From Arenicola marina (lineage: Eukaryota > Annelida > Polychaeta > Arenicolidae): DNA of 64,000 bases. The stretch's first letter is position 1. The number at the start of each line of letters is the position of its first letter. Location of the stretch: positions 6,510,001-6,574,000 of the forward strand of contig OZ025255.1 of NCBI GenBank assembly GCA_964019135.1, read 5' to 3'. The notes beneath the pieces are model-generated. The model was not told where the DNA came from, did not search any database, and was given only the letters and a program-made list of their open reading frames with translations. Below, in pieces: positions 50,189 through 62,600 of this stretch. Position numbers and translations under genes: made by a program.

Positions 50189-51846
50189 GAAAATGATCGA
50201 ATCATGTCTGTTTGTGTCGTATATCGCTAAAGCCGAGTGTTTTGTACCGTATGTCGTTATAACCGCGTGTTTTGCATAGTAAATTGCTAAAACCGAGTGT
50301 TTTGAGCAGTATATCGGTAGAACCGAGTGTTTTGTTCAAGAAAATGATCGAATCATGTTTGTTTGTGTTCTATATCACTACAGCCGAGTGTTTTTTACCG
50401 TATGTCGCTATAACTGAGTGTTGGGCGAAGTATGTCCCTAAAAGCGAGTGTCTTGATTAGTATATCGCTAAAACCGAGTGTGGTTTGTGCAGTATGTCGC
50501 TATAACCGAGCGTTTTGCGTAGTATATCAATAAAACCGACTGTTTGAGCAGTATATCGCTCGTACCGAGTGTTTTGAGCAGTATGTCGCTCGTACCGATT
50601 GTTTTGGGAAATGGGATACTGGAATCTGGTGTGTTTCCCTAGTATGTCGCTAAAACCGAGTGTTTTTTACAGTATATCGCTATAACCGAGTGTTATGTGT
50701 AGTGAATCCTTAAAACAGATTGTTTTGAGTAGTATATCGTTAGAACCGAGTGTTTTTTTCAAGAAAATGATCGAATCATGTTTGTTTGTGTTCTATATCA
50801 CTACAGCTGAGTGATTTGTACAGGATGTCGCTATAACTGAGTGTTGGGTGAAGTATATCCCTAAAAGCGAATGTTTTTAGTAGAATGTCCCTACGAGCGA
50901 GTGTTTTGAGCAGTATATCGGTAGAACCGAGTGATTTGTAGAGTATGCCGCTATTACCGAGTGTTTTGTACAGTATATCCCTATAACCGAGTGTTTCGTG
51001 TAGTATATCCCTAAAAGCGAGTGTTTTGAGTAGAATATCAGTAGAACCGAGTGTTTTGGTCAAGAAAATGATCGAATCATGTCTGTTTGTGTCGTATATC
51101 GCTAAAGCCGAGTGTTTTGTGCCGTATGTCGTTATAACCGCGTGTTTTGTAAAGTAAATCTCTAAAAGCGAGTGTTTTGAGCAGTATATCGGTAGAACCG
51201 AGTGTTTTGTTCAATCAAATGATCGAATCGTGTTTGTTTGTGTTCTATATCACTACAGCCGAGTGTTTTGTACCGTATGTCGCTATAACTGAGTGTTTGG
51301 TGTAATATATCCCTAAAAGCGAGTGTCTTGAATAGTATATCGCTAAAACCGAGCGTGGTTTGTGCAGTATGTCGCTATAACCGAGCCTTTTGCGTAGTAT
51401 GTCAATAAAACCGACTGTTTGAGCAGTATGTCGCTCGTACCGATTGTTTTGGGTAGTGGGATACTGGAATCTGGTGTGTTTCCCTAGTATGTCTCTAAAA
51501 CCGAATGTTTTTTACAGTATATCGCTATACCCGAGTGTTATGTGTTGTAAATCCTTAAAACAGAGTGTTTTGAGTAGTATGTCGTTAGAACCGAGTGTTT
51601 TGCTTAATCAAATTATCGAACCATGTGTGTTTGTGTTTTATATCGCTAAAGCCGAGTGATTTGTAGAGTATGCCGCTATAACTAAGTGTTTGATGTAGTA
51701 TATCCCTAAAAGCGAGTGTTTTAAGTAGTATATCGCGAAAACCGCGTGTTTTATACAGTATGTCGCTTGAACGGAATTTTTTGTGTATTTTGTGCCTAAA
51801 ACCGGGTGTTTTTAGCAGTATATCGCTTGTACCGAGTGTTTTGGTT
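50187..51846 (-). repeat. 1,660-bp tandem repeat, copy 1
   Basis: From CAAGAAAATGATCG at about 50,187, followed by TGTTTGTGTCGTATATCGC. The next 1.66 kb recurs immediately. Markers are GCATAGTAAATTGC at about 50,272, TGTTTTTTTCAAGAAAATG at about 50,751, and GAACGGAATTTTTTGTG at about 51,769. Confidence 0.92.
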
Positions 51847-53506
51847 AATAAAATGATCGAATCATGTCTGTTTGTGTCGTATATCGCTAAAGCCGAGTGT
51901 TTTGTACCGTATGTCGTTATAACCGCGTGTTTTGCATAGTAAATTGCTAAAACCGAGTGTTTTGAGCAGTATATCGGTAGAACCGAGTGTTTTGTTCAAG
52001 AAAATGATCGAATCATGTTTGTTTGTGTTCTATATCACTACAGCCGAGTGTTTTTTACCGTATGTCGCTATAACTGAGTGTTGGGCGAAGTATGTCCCTA
52101 AAAGCGAGTGTCTTGATTAGTATATCGCTAAAACCGAGTGTGGTTTGTGCAGTATGTCGCTATAACCGAGCGTTTTGCGTAGTATATCAATAAAACCGAC
52201 TGTTTGAGCAGTATATCGCTCGTACCGAGTGTTTTGAGCAGTATGTCGCTCGTACCGATTGTTTTGGGAAATGGGATACTGGAATCTGGTGTGTTTCCCT
52301 AGTATGTCGCTAAAACCGAGTGTTTTTTACAGTATATCGCTATAACCGAGTGTTATGTGTAGTGAATCCTTAAAACAGATTGTTTTGAGTAGTATATCGT
52401 TAGAACCGAGTGTTTTTTTCAAGAAAATGATCGAATCATGTTTGTTTGTGTTCTATATCACTACAGCTGAGTGATTTGTACAGGATGTCGCTATAACTGA
52501 GTGTTGGGTGAAGTATATCCCTAAAAGCGAATGTTTTTAGTAGAATGTCCCTACGAGCGAGTGTTTTGAGCAGTATATCGGTAGAACCGAGTGATTTGTA
52601 GAGTATGCCGCTATTACCGAGTGTTTTGTACAGTATATCCCTATAACCGAGTGTTTCGTGTAGTATATCCCTAAAAGCGAGTGTTTTGAGTAGAATATCA
52701 GTAGAACCGAGTGTTTTGGTCAAGAAAATGATCGAATCATGTCTGTTTGTGTCGTATATCGCTAAAGCCGAGTGTTTTGTGCCGTATGTCGTTATAACCG
52801 CGTGTTTTGTAAAGTAAATCTCTAAAAGCGAGTGTTTTGAGCAGTATATCGGTAGAACCGAGTGTTTTGTTCAATCAAATGATCGAATCGTGTTTGTTTG
52901 TGTTCTATCTCACTACAGCCGAGTGTTTTGTACCGTATGTCGCTATAACTGAGTGTTTGGTGTAATATATCCCTAAAAGCGAGTGTCTTGAATAGTATAT
53001 CGCTAAAACCGAGCGTGGTTTGTGCAGTATGTCGCTATAACCGAGCCTTTTGCGTAGTATGTCAATAAAACCGACTGTTTGAGCAGTATGTCGCTCGTAC
53101 CGATTGTTTTGGGTAGTGGGATACTGGAATCTGGTGTGTTTCCCTAGTATGTCTCTAAAACCGAATGTTTTTTACAGTATATCGCTATACCGGAGTGTTA
53201 TGTGTTGTAAATCCTTAAAACAGAGTGTTTTGAGTAGTATGTCGTTAGAACCGAGTGTTTTGCTTAATCAAATTATCGAACCATGTGTGTTTGTGTTTTA
53301 TATCGCTAAAGCCGAGTGATTTGTAGAGTATGCCGCTATAACTAAGTGTTTGATGTAGTATATCCCTAAAAGCGAGTGTTTTAAGTAGTATATCGCGAAA
53401 ACCGCGTGTTTTATACAGTATGTCGCTTGAACGGAATTTTTTGTGTATTTTGTGCCTAAAACCGGGTGTTTTTAGCAGTATATCGCTTGTACCGAGTGTT
53501 TTGGTT
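51847..53506 (-). repeat. 1,660-bp tandem repeat, copy 2
   Basis: Direct continuation of copy 1 with all three markers. Two substitutions were noticed: TTCTATCTCACTAC at about 52,903 (copy 1 TTCTATATCACTAC) and ATACCGGAGTG at about 53,188 (copy 1 ATACCCGAGTG). Near-identity points to a recent event. Confidence 0.92.
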
Positions 53507-53641
53507 AATAAAATGATCGAATCATGTCTGTTTGTGTTGTATATCGCTAAAGCCGAGTGATTTGTACAGGATGTTGCTATAACTGAGTGTTTGGTGTAAT
53601 ATATCCCTAAAAGCGAGTGTCTTGAATAGTATATCGCTAAC
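53507..53641 (-). repeat. Short link between the 1,660-bp pair and the second 18.3-kb copy
   Basis: Four to five ordinary monomers ending in CGCTAACACCGAG. The segment resembles 46,790-46,910 (AGGATGTTGC and TTTGGTGTAATATATCCC) more than the 35.2-kb flank of the first 18.3-kb copy, so the breakpoint of the large duplication lies at about 53,642. Confidence 0.75.
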
Positions 53642-56600
53642 ACCGAGTGTGGTTTGTGCAGTATGTCGCTATAACCGAGCGTTTTGCGTAGTATGTCAAT
53701 AAAACCGACTGTTTGAGCAGTATATCGCTCGTACCGAATGCTTTGAGCAGTATGTCGCTCGTACCGATTGTTTTGGGAAGTGGGATACTGGAATCTGGTA
53801 TGTTTCCCTAGTATGTCGCTAAAACCGAGTGTTTTTTTACGGTATATCGGTATAACCGAGTGTTATGTGTAGTAAATCCTTAAAACAGAGTGTTTTGAGT
53901 AGTATATCGTTAGAACCGAGTGTTTTCGTTAATGAAATGATCCAAACATGTGTGTTTGGGTTCTATTTCGCTAAAGCCGAGTGTTTTGTACCGTATGTCG
54001 TTATAACCGAGTGTTTTGTATAGTAAATCCCTCAAACCCAGTGTTTTGAGCAGTATATCGGTAGAACCGAGTGATTTGTACAGGATGTCGCTATAACTGA
54101 GTGTTTGGTGTAGTATATCCCTAAAAGCGAGTGTCTTGAATAGTATATCACTAAAACCGAGTGTGGTTTGTGCAGTATGTCGGTAGAACCGAGTGTTTTG
54201 TTCAAGAAAATGATCGAATCATGTTTGTTTGTGTTCTATATCACTACAGATGAGTGTTTTGTACCGTGTGGCGCTATACCTGAGTGTTTGGTGTAATATA
54301 TCCCTAAAAGCGAGTGTCTTGAATAGTATATCGCTAAAACCGAGTGTGGTTTGTGCAGTATGTCGTTAGAACCGAGTGTTTTGCTTAATAAAATGATCGA
54401 ACCATGTGTGTTTGTGTTGTATATCGCTAAAGCCGAGTGATTTGTAGAGCATGCCGCTATAACTAAGTGTTTGATGTGGTATATCCCTAAAAGCGAGTGT
54501 TTTAAGTAATATATCGCTAAAACCGCGTGTTTTATACAGTATGTCGCTTGAACCGAATGTTTTGTGTACTTTGTACCTAAAATCGGGTGTTTTTAGCAGT
54601 ATATCCCTTGTACCGAGTGTTTTGGTTAATACAATGATCGAATCATGTCTGTTTGTGTTGTATATCGCTCAAGCCGAGTGATTTGTACAGGATGTCGCTA
54701 TAACTGAGTGTTGGGTGAAGTATATCCCTAAAAGCGAATGTTTTTAGTAGTATGTCCCTAAAAGCGAGTGTTTTGAGCAGTATATCGGTAGAACCGAGTG
54801 ATTTGTAGAATATGCCGCTATTACCGAGTGTTTTGTACAGTATATCCCTATAACCGAGTGCTTCGTCTAGTATATCCCTGAAAGCGAGTGTTTTGAGTAG
54901 CATATCGGTAGAACCGAGTGGTTTGGTCAAGAAAATGATCGAATCATGTCTGCTTGTGTCGTATATCGCTAAAGCCGAGTGTTTTGCACCGTATGTCGCT
55001 ATAACTGTTTTTGGTGTGTTTGGTGTAATATATCCCTAAAAACGAGTGTCTTGAATAGTATATCCCTAAAACCGACTGTGGTTTGTGCAGTATGTCGCTA
55101 TAACCGAGCGTTTTGCGTAGTATGTCAATAAAACCGCTGTTTGAGCAGTATGTCGCTCTTACCGATTGTTTTGGGCAGTGGGATACTGGAATCTGGTGTG
55201 TTTCCCTAGTATATCGCTAAAACCGAATGTTTTTTTACAGTTTATCGCTATACCCGAGGGTTATGTGTAGTAAATCCTTAAAACAGAGTGGTTTGAATAG
55301 TATGTCGTTAGAACCGAGTGTTTTGCTTAATAAAATGATCGAACCATGTGTGTTTGTGTTGTATATCGCTAAAGCCGAGTGATTTGTAGAGTATGCCGCT
55401 ATAACTAAGTGTTTGATTTAGTACATTCTTAAAAGCGAGTGTTTTAAGTAGTATATCGCTAAAACCGCGTGTTTTATACAGTATGTCGCTTGAACCGATG
55501 TTTTGTGTACTTTGTACCTAAAACCGGGTGTTTTTAGCAGTATATCGCTTTTACCGAGTGTTTTGGTTAATAAAATGATCGAATCATGTCTGTTTGTGTT
55601 GTATATCGCTAAAGCCGAGTGATTTGTACAGGATGTCGCTATAACTGAGTGTTGGGTGAAGAATATGCCTAAAAGCGAATGTTTTTAGTAGTATGTCCCT
55701 AAAAGCGAGTGTTTTGAGCAGTATATCGGTAGAACCGAGTGATTTGTAGAGTATGCCGCTATTACCGAGTGTTTTGTACAGTATATCCCTATAACCGAGC
55801 GCTTCGTGTAGTATATCCCTAAAAGCGAGTGTGTTGAGTAGCATATCGGTAGAACCGAGTGTTTTGGTCAAGAAAATGATCGAATCATGTCTGTTTGTGT
55901 CGTATATCGCTAAAGCCGAGTGTTTTGTACCGTATATCGTTATAACCGCGTGTTTTGTATAATAAATCCCTAAAACCGAGTGTTTTGAGCAGTATATCGG
56001 TAGAACCGAGTGTTTTGGTCAAGAAAATGATCGAATCATGTTTGTTTGTGTCGTATATCGCTAAAGCCGAGTGTTTTGTACCGTATGTCGCTATAACTGA
56101 GTGTTTGGTGTAATATATGCCTAAAAACGAGTGTCTTGAATAGTATATCGCTAAAACCGAGTGTGGTTTGTGCAGTAAGTATGTCGCTATAACCGAGCGT
56201 TTTGCGTAGTATGTCAATAAAACCGACTGTTTGAGCAGTGTGTCGCTCGTACCGATTGTTTTGGGAAGTGGGATACTGGAATCTGGTGTGTTTCCCTAGT
56301 ATGTCGCTAAAACCGAATGTTTTTTACAGTATATCGCTATACCCGAGTGTTATGTGTAGTAAATCCTTAAAACAGAGTGTTTTGAGTAGCATATCAGTAG
56401 AACCGAGTGTGTTGGTCAAGAAAATGATCGAATCATGTCTGTTTGTGTCGTATATCGCTAAAGCCGAGTGTTTTGTACCATATGTCGTTACAACCGAGTG
56501 TTTTGCGTAGTATGTCAATAAAACCGACTGTTTGAGCAGTATATCGCTCGTACCGAGTGTTTTGAGCAGTATGTCGCTCGTACCGAGTGTTTTGGGAAAT

Positions 56601-59600
56601 GGGATATTGGAATCTGGTGTGTTTCCCTAGTATGTCGCTAAAACCGAGTGTTTTTTACAGTATATCGCTATAACCGAGTGCTTCGTGTAGTATATCCCTA
56701 AAAGCGAGTGTTTTGAGTAGCATATCGGTAGAACCGAGTGTTTTTGTCAAGAAAATGATCGAATCATGTCTGTTTGTGTCGTATATCGCTAAAGCCGAGT
56801 GTTTTGTGCCGTATGTCGTTATAACCGCGTGTTTTGTATAGTAAATCCCTAAAACCGAGTGTTTTGAGCAGTATATCGGTAGAACCGAGTGTTTTGTTCA
56901 AGGACATGATCGAATCATGTTTGTTTGTGTTCTATATCACTACAGCCGAGTGTTTTGTGCAGTATGTCGCTATAACCGAGCGTTTTGCGCAGTATGTCAA
57001 TAAAACCGACTGTTTGAGCAGTATGTCGCTCGTACCGATTGTTTTGGGAAATGGGATACTGGAATCTGGTGAGTTTCCCTAGTATGTCGCTAAAACCGAG
57101 TGTTTTTTACAGTATATCGCTATAGCCGAGTGTTATGTGTAGTAAATCCTTAAAACATTGTTTTGAGTAGTATATCGTTAGAACCGAGTGTTTTGTTCAA
57201 GAAAATGATCGAATCATGTTTGTTTGTGTTCTATATCACTACAGCCGAGTGTTTTGTACCGTATGTCGCTATAACTGAGTGTTTGGTGTAATATATCCCT
57301 AAAACCGAGTGTGGTTTGTGCAGTATGTCGCTATAACCGAGCGTTTTGCGTATTATGTCAATAAAACCGAGTGTTTTGAGCAGTATGTCGCTCGTACCGA
57401 TTGTTTTGGGAAATGGGATACTGGAATCTGGTGTGTTTCCCTAGTATGTCGCTAAAACCGAGTGTTTTTTACAGTATATCACTATAACCGAGTGTTATGT
57501 GTAGTAAATCCTTAAAACAGATTGTTTTGAATAGTATATCGTTAGAACCGAGTGTTTTGTTCAAGAAAATGATCGAATCATGTTTGTTTGTGTTCTATAT
57601 CACTACAGCCGAGTGATTTGTACAGGATGTCGCTATAACTGAGTGTTGGGTGAAGTATATCCCTAAAAGCGAATGTTTTTAGTAGTATATCCCTAAAAGC
57701 GAGTGTTTTGAGTAGCATATCGGTAGAACCGAGTGTTTTGGTCAAGAAAATGATCGAATCATTAATTTTTTGTGTTGTATATCGCTAAAGCCGAGTGTTT
57801 TGTACCGTATGACGCTATACCCGAGAGTTAGGTGTAATATATCCCTAAAAGCAAGTGTTTTGAATAATATATCGCTAAAACCGTCTGTTTTTTGGGCAGT
57901 ATGTCGCTATGACCGGGTTTTTTAGCAGTATATCGTTCTTACCGAGTGTTTTGGGAAGTGGAATACTTGAATCTGGTGTGCTTCCCTAGTATGTCGCTAA
58001 AACCGAGTGTTTTGTACAATATTTCGCTATAACCGAGTGTTTTTAACAGTGTATCGCTATAATTGAGTGTTATATGCACTAAATCCTTAAAACAGAGTGT
58101 TTTGAGTAGTATATCGTTAAAAGCGAGTGTTTTCGTTAATAAAATGATCGAATCATGTCTGTTTGTGTTGTATATCGCTAAAGCCGAGTGATTTGTACAG
58201 GATGTCGCTATAACTGAGTGTTGGGTGAAGTATATCCCTAAAAGCGGGTGTCTTGAATAGTAGTATATCGCTAAAACCGAGTGTGGTTTGTGCAGTATGT
58301 CGCTATAACCGAGCGTTTTGCGTAGTATGTCAATAAAACCGACTGTTTGAGCAGTATATCGCTCGTACCGAATGCTTTGAGCAGTATGTCGCTCGTACCG
58401 ATTGTTTTGGGAAGTGGGATACTGGAATCTGGTATGTTTCCCTAGTATGTCGCTAAAACCGAGTGTTTTTTTACGGTATATCGGTATAACCGAGTGTTAT
58501 GTGTAGTAAATCCTTAAAACAGAGTGTTTTGAGTAGTATATCGTTAGAACCGAGTGTTTTCGTTAATGAAATGATCCAAACATGTGTGTTTGGGTTCTAT
58601 TTCGCTAAAGCCGAGTGTTTTGTACCGTATGTCGTTATAACCGAGTGTTTTGTATAGTAAATCCCTCAAACCCAGTGTTTTGAGCAGTATATCGGTAGAA
58701 CCGAGTGATTTGTACAGGATGTCGCTATAACTGAGTGTTTGGTGTAGTATATCCCTAAAAGCGAGTGTCTTGAATAGTATATCACTAAAACCGAGTGTGG
58801 TTTGTGCAGTATGTCGGTAGAACCGAGTGTTTTGTTCAAGAAAATGATCGAATCATGTTTGTTTGTGTTCTATATCACTACAGATGAGTGTTTTGTACCG
58901 TGTGGCGCTATACCTGAGTGTTTGGTGTAATATATCCCTAAAAGCGAGTGTCTTGAATAGTATATCGCTAAAACCGAGTGTGGTTTGTGCAGTATGTCGT
59001 TAGAACCGAGTGTTTTGCTTAATAAAATGATCGAACCATGTGTGTTTGTGTTGTATATCGCTAAAGCCGAGTGATTTGTAGAGCATGCCGCTATAACTAA
59101 GTGTTTGATGTGGTATATCCCTAAAAGCGAGTGTTTTAAGTAATATATCGCTAAAACCGCGTGTTTTATACAGTATGTCGCTTGAACCGAATGTTTTGTG
59201 TACTTTGTACCTAAAATCGGGTGTTTTTAGCAGTATATCCCTTGTACCGAGTGTTTTGGTTAATACAATGATCGAATCATGTCTGTTTGTGTTGTATATC
59301 GCTCAAGCCGAGTGATTTGTACAGGATGTCGCTATAACTGAGTGTTGGGTGAAGTATATCCCTAAAAGCGAATGTTTTTAGTAGTATGTCCCTAAAAGCG
59401 AGTGTTTTGAGCAGTATATCGGTAGAACCGAGTGATTTGTAGAATATGCCGCTATTACCGAGTGTTTTGTACAGTATATCCCTATAACCGAGTGCTTCGT
59501 GTAGTATATCCCTGAAAGCGAGTGTTTTGAGTAGCATATCGGTAGAACCGAGTGGTTTGGTCAAGAAAATGATCGAATCATGTCTGCTTGTGTCGTATAT

Positions 59601-62600
59601 CGCTAAAGCCGAGTGTTTTGCACCGTATGTCGCTATAACTGTTTTTGGTGTGTTTGGTGTAATATATCCCTAAAAACGAGTGTCTTGAATAGTATATCCC
59701 TAAAACCGACTGTGGTTTGTGCAGTATGTCGCTATAACCGAGCGTTTTGCGTAGTATGTCAATAAAACCGCTGTTTGAGCAGTATGTCGCTCTTACCGAT
59801 TGTTTTGGGCAGTGGGATACTGGAATCTGGTGTGTTTCCCTAGTATATCGCTAAAACCGAATGTTTTTTTACAGTTTATCGCTATACCCGAGGGTTATGT
59901 GTAGTAAATCCTTAAAACAGAGTGGTTTGAATAGTATGTCGTTAGAACCGAGTGTTTTGCTTAATAAAATGATCGAACCATGTGTGTTTGTGTTGTATAT
60001 CGCTAAAGCCGAGTGATTTGTAGAGTATGCCGCTATAACTAAGTGTTTGATTTAGTACATTCTTAAAAGCGAGTGTTTTAAGTAGTATATCGCTAAAACC
60101 GCGTGTTTTATACAGTATGTCGCTTGAACCGATGTTTTGTGTACTTTGTACCTAAAACCGGGTGTTTTTAGCAGTATATCGCTTTTACCGAGTGTTTTGG
60201 TTAATAAAATGCTCGAATCATGTCTGTTTGTGTTGTATATCGCTAAAGCCGAGTGATTTGTACAGGATGTCGCTATAACTGAGTGTTGGGTGAAGTATAT
60301 GCCTAAAAGCGAATGTTTTTAGTAGTATGTCCCTAAAAGCGAGTGTTTTGAGCAGTATATCGGTAGAACCGAGTGATTTGTAGAGTATGCCGCTATTACC
60401 GAGTGTTTTGTACAGTATATCCCTATAACCGAGTGCTTCGTGTAGTATATCCCTAAAAGCGAGTGTGTTGAGTAGCATATCGGTAGAACCGAGTGTTTTG
60501 GTCAAGAAAATGATCGAATCATGTCTGTTTGTGTCGTATATCGCTAAAGCCGAGTGTTTTGTACCGTATATCGTTATAACCGCGTGTTTTGTATAATAAA
60601 TCCCTAAAACCGAGTGTTTTGAGCAGTATATCGGTAGAACCGAGTGTTTTGGTCAAGAAAATGATCGAATCATGTTTGTTTGTGTCGTATATCGCTAAAG
60701 CCGAGTGTTTTGTACCGTATGTCGCTATAACTGAGTGTTTGGTGTAATATATGCCTAAAAACGAGTGTCTTGAATAGTATATCGCTAAAACCGAGTGTGG
60801 TTTGTGCAGTAAGTATGTCGCTATAACCGAGCGTTTTGCGTAGTATGTCAATAAAACCGACTGTTTGAGCAGTGTGTCGCTCGTACCGATTGTTTTGGGA
60901 AGTGGGATACTGGAATCTGGTGTGTTTCCCTAGTATGTCGCTAAAACCGAATGTTTTTTACAGTATATCGCTATACCCGAGTGTTATGTGTAGTAAATCC
61001 TTAAAACAGAGTGTTTTGAGTAGCATATCAGTAGAACCGAGTGTGTTGGTCAAGAAAATGATCGAATCATGTCTGTTTGTGTCGTATATCGCTAAAGCCG
61101 AGTGTTTTGTACCATATGTCGTTAGAACCGAGTGTTTTGCGTAGTATGTCAATAAAACCGACTGTTTGAGCAGTATATCGCTCGTACCGAGTGTTTTGAG
61201 CAGTATGTCGCTCGTACCGAGTGTTTTGGGAAATGGGATATTGGAATCTGGTGTGTTTCCCTAGTATGTCGCTAAAACCGAGTGTTTTTTACAGTATATC
61301 GCTATAACCGAGTGCTTCGTGTAGTATATCCCTAAAAGCGAGTGTTTTGAGTAGCATATCGGTAGAACCGAGTGTTTTTGTCAAGAAAATGATCGAATCA
61401 TGTCTGTTTGTGTCGTATATCGCTAAAGCCGAGTGTTTTGTGCCGTATGTCGTTATAACCGCGTGTTTTGTATAGTAAATCCCTAAAACCGAGTGTTTTG
61501 AGCAGTATATCGGTAGAACCGAGTGTTTTGTTCAAGGACATGATCGAATCATGTTTGTTTGTGTTCTATATCACTACAGCCGAGTGTTTTGTACCGGATG
61601 TCGCTATAACTGAGTGTTTGGTGTAATATATTCCTAAAACCGAGTGTGGTTTGTGCAGTATGTCGCTATAACCGAGCGTTTTGCGCAGTATGTCAATAAA
61701 ACCGACTGTTTGAGCAGTATGTCGCTCGTACCGATTGTTTTGGGAAATGGGATACTGGAATCTGGTGAGTTTCCCTAGTATGTCGCTAAAACCGAGTGTT
61801 TTTTACAGTATATCGCTATAGCCGAGTGTTATGTGTAGTAAATCCTTAAAACATTGTTTTGAGTAGTATATCGTTAGAACCGAGTGTTTTGTTCAAGAAA
61901 ATGATCGAATCATGTTTGTTTGTGTTCTATATCACTACAGCCGAGTGTTTTGTACCGTATGTCGCTATAACCGAGCGTTTTGCGCAGTATGTCAATAAAA
62001 CCGAGTGTTTTGAGCAGTATGTCGCTCGTACCGATTGTTTTGGGAAATGGAATACTGGAATCTGGTGTGTTTCCCTAGTATGTCGCTAAAACCGAGTGTT
62101 TTTTACAGTATATCACTATAACCGAGTGTTATGTGTAGTAAATCCTTAAAACAGATTGTTTTGAATAGTATATCGTTAGAACCGAGTGTTTTGTTCAAGA
62201 AAATGATCGAATCATGTTTGTTTGTGTTCTATATCACTACAGCCGAGTGATTTGTACAGGATGTCGCTATAACTGAGTGTTGGGTGAAGTATATCCCTAA
62301 AAGCGAATGTTTTTAGTAGTATGTCCCTAAGAGCGAGTGTTTTGAGCAATATATCGGTAGAACCGAGTGATTTGTAGAGTATGCCGCTATTACCGAGTGT
62401 TTTGTACAGTATATCCCTATAACCGAGTGCTTCGTGTAGTATATCCCTAAAAGCGAGTGTTTTGAGTAGCATATCAGTAGAACCGAGTCTTTTGAGTAGC
62501 ATATCAGTAGAATCGAGTGTTTTGGTCAGGAAAATGATCGAATCATGTCTGTTTGTGTCGTATATCGCTAAAGCCGAGTGTTTTGTACCGTATGTCGTTA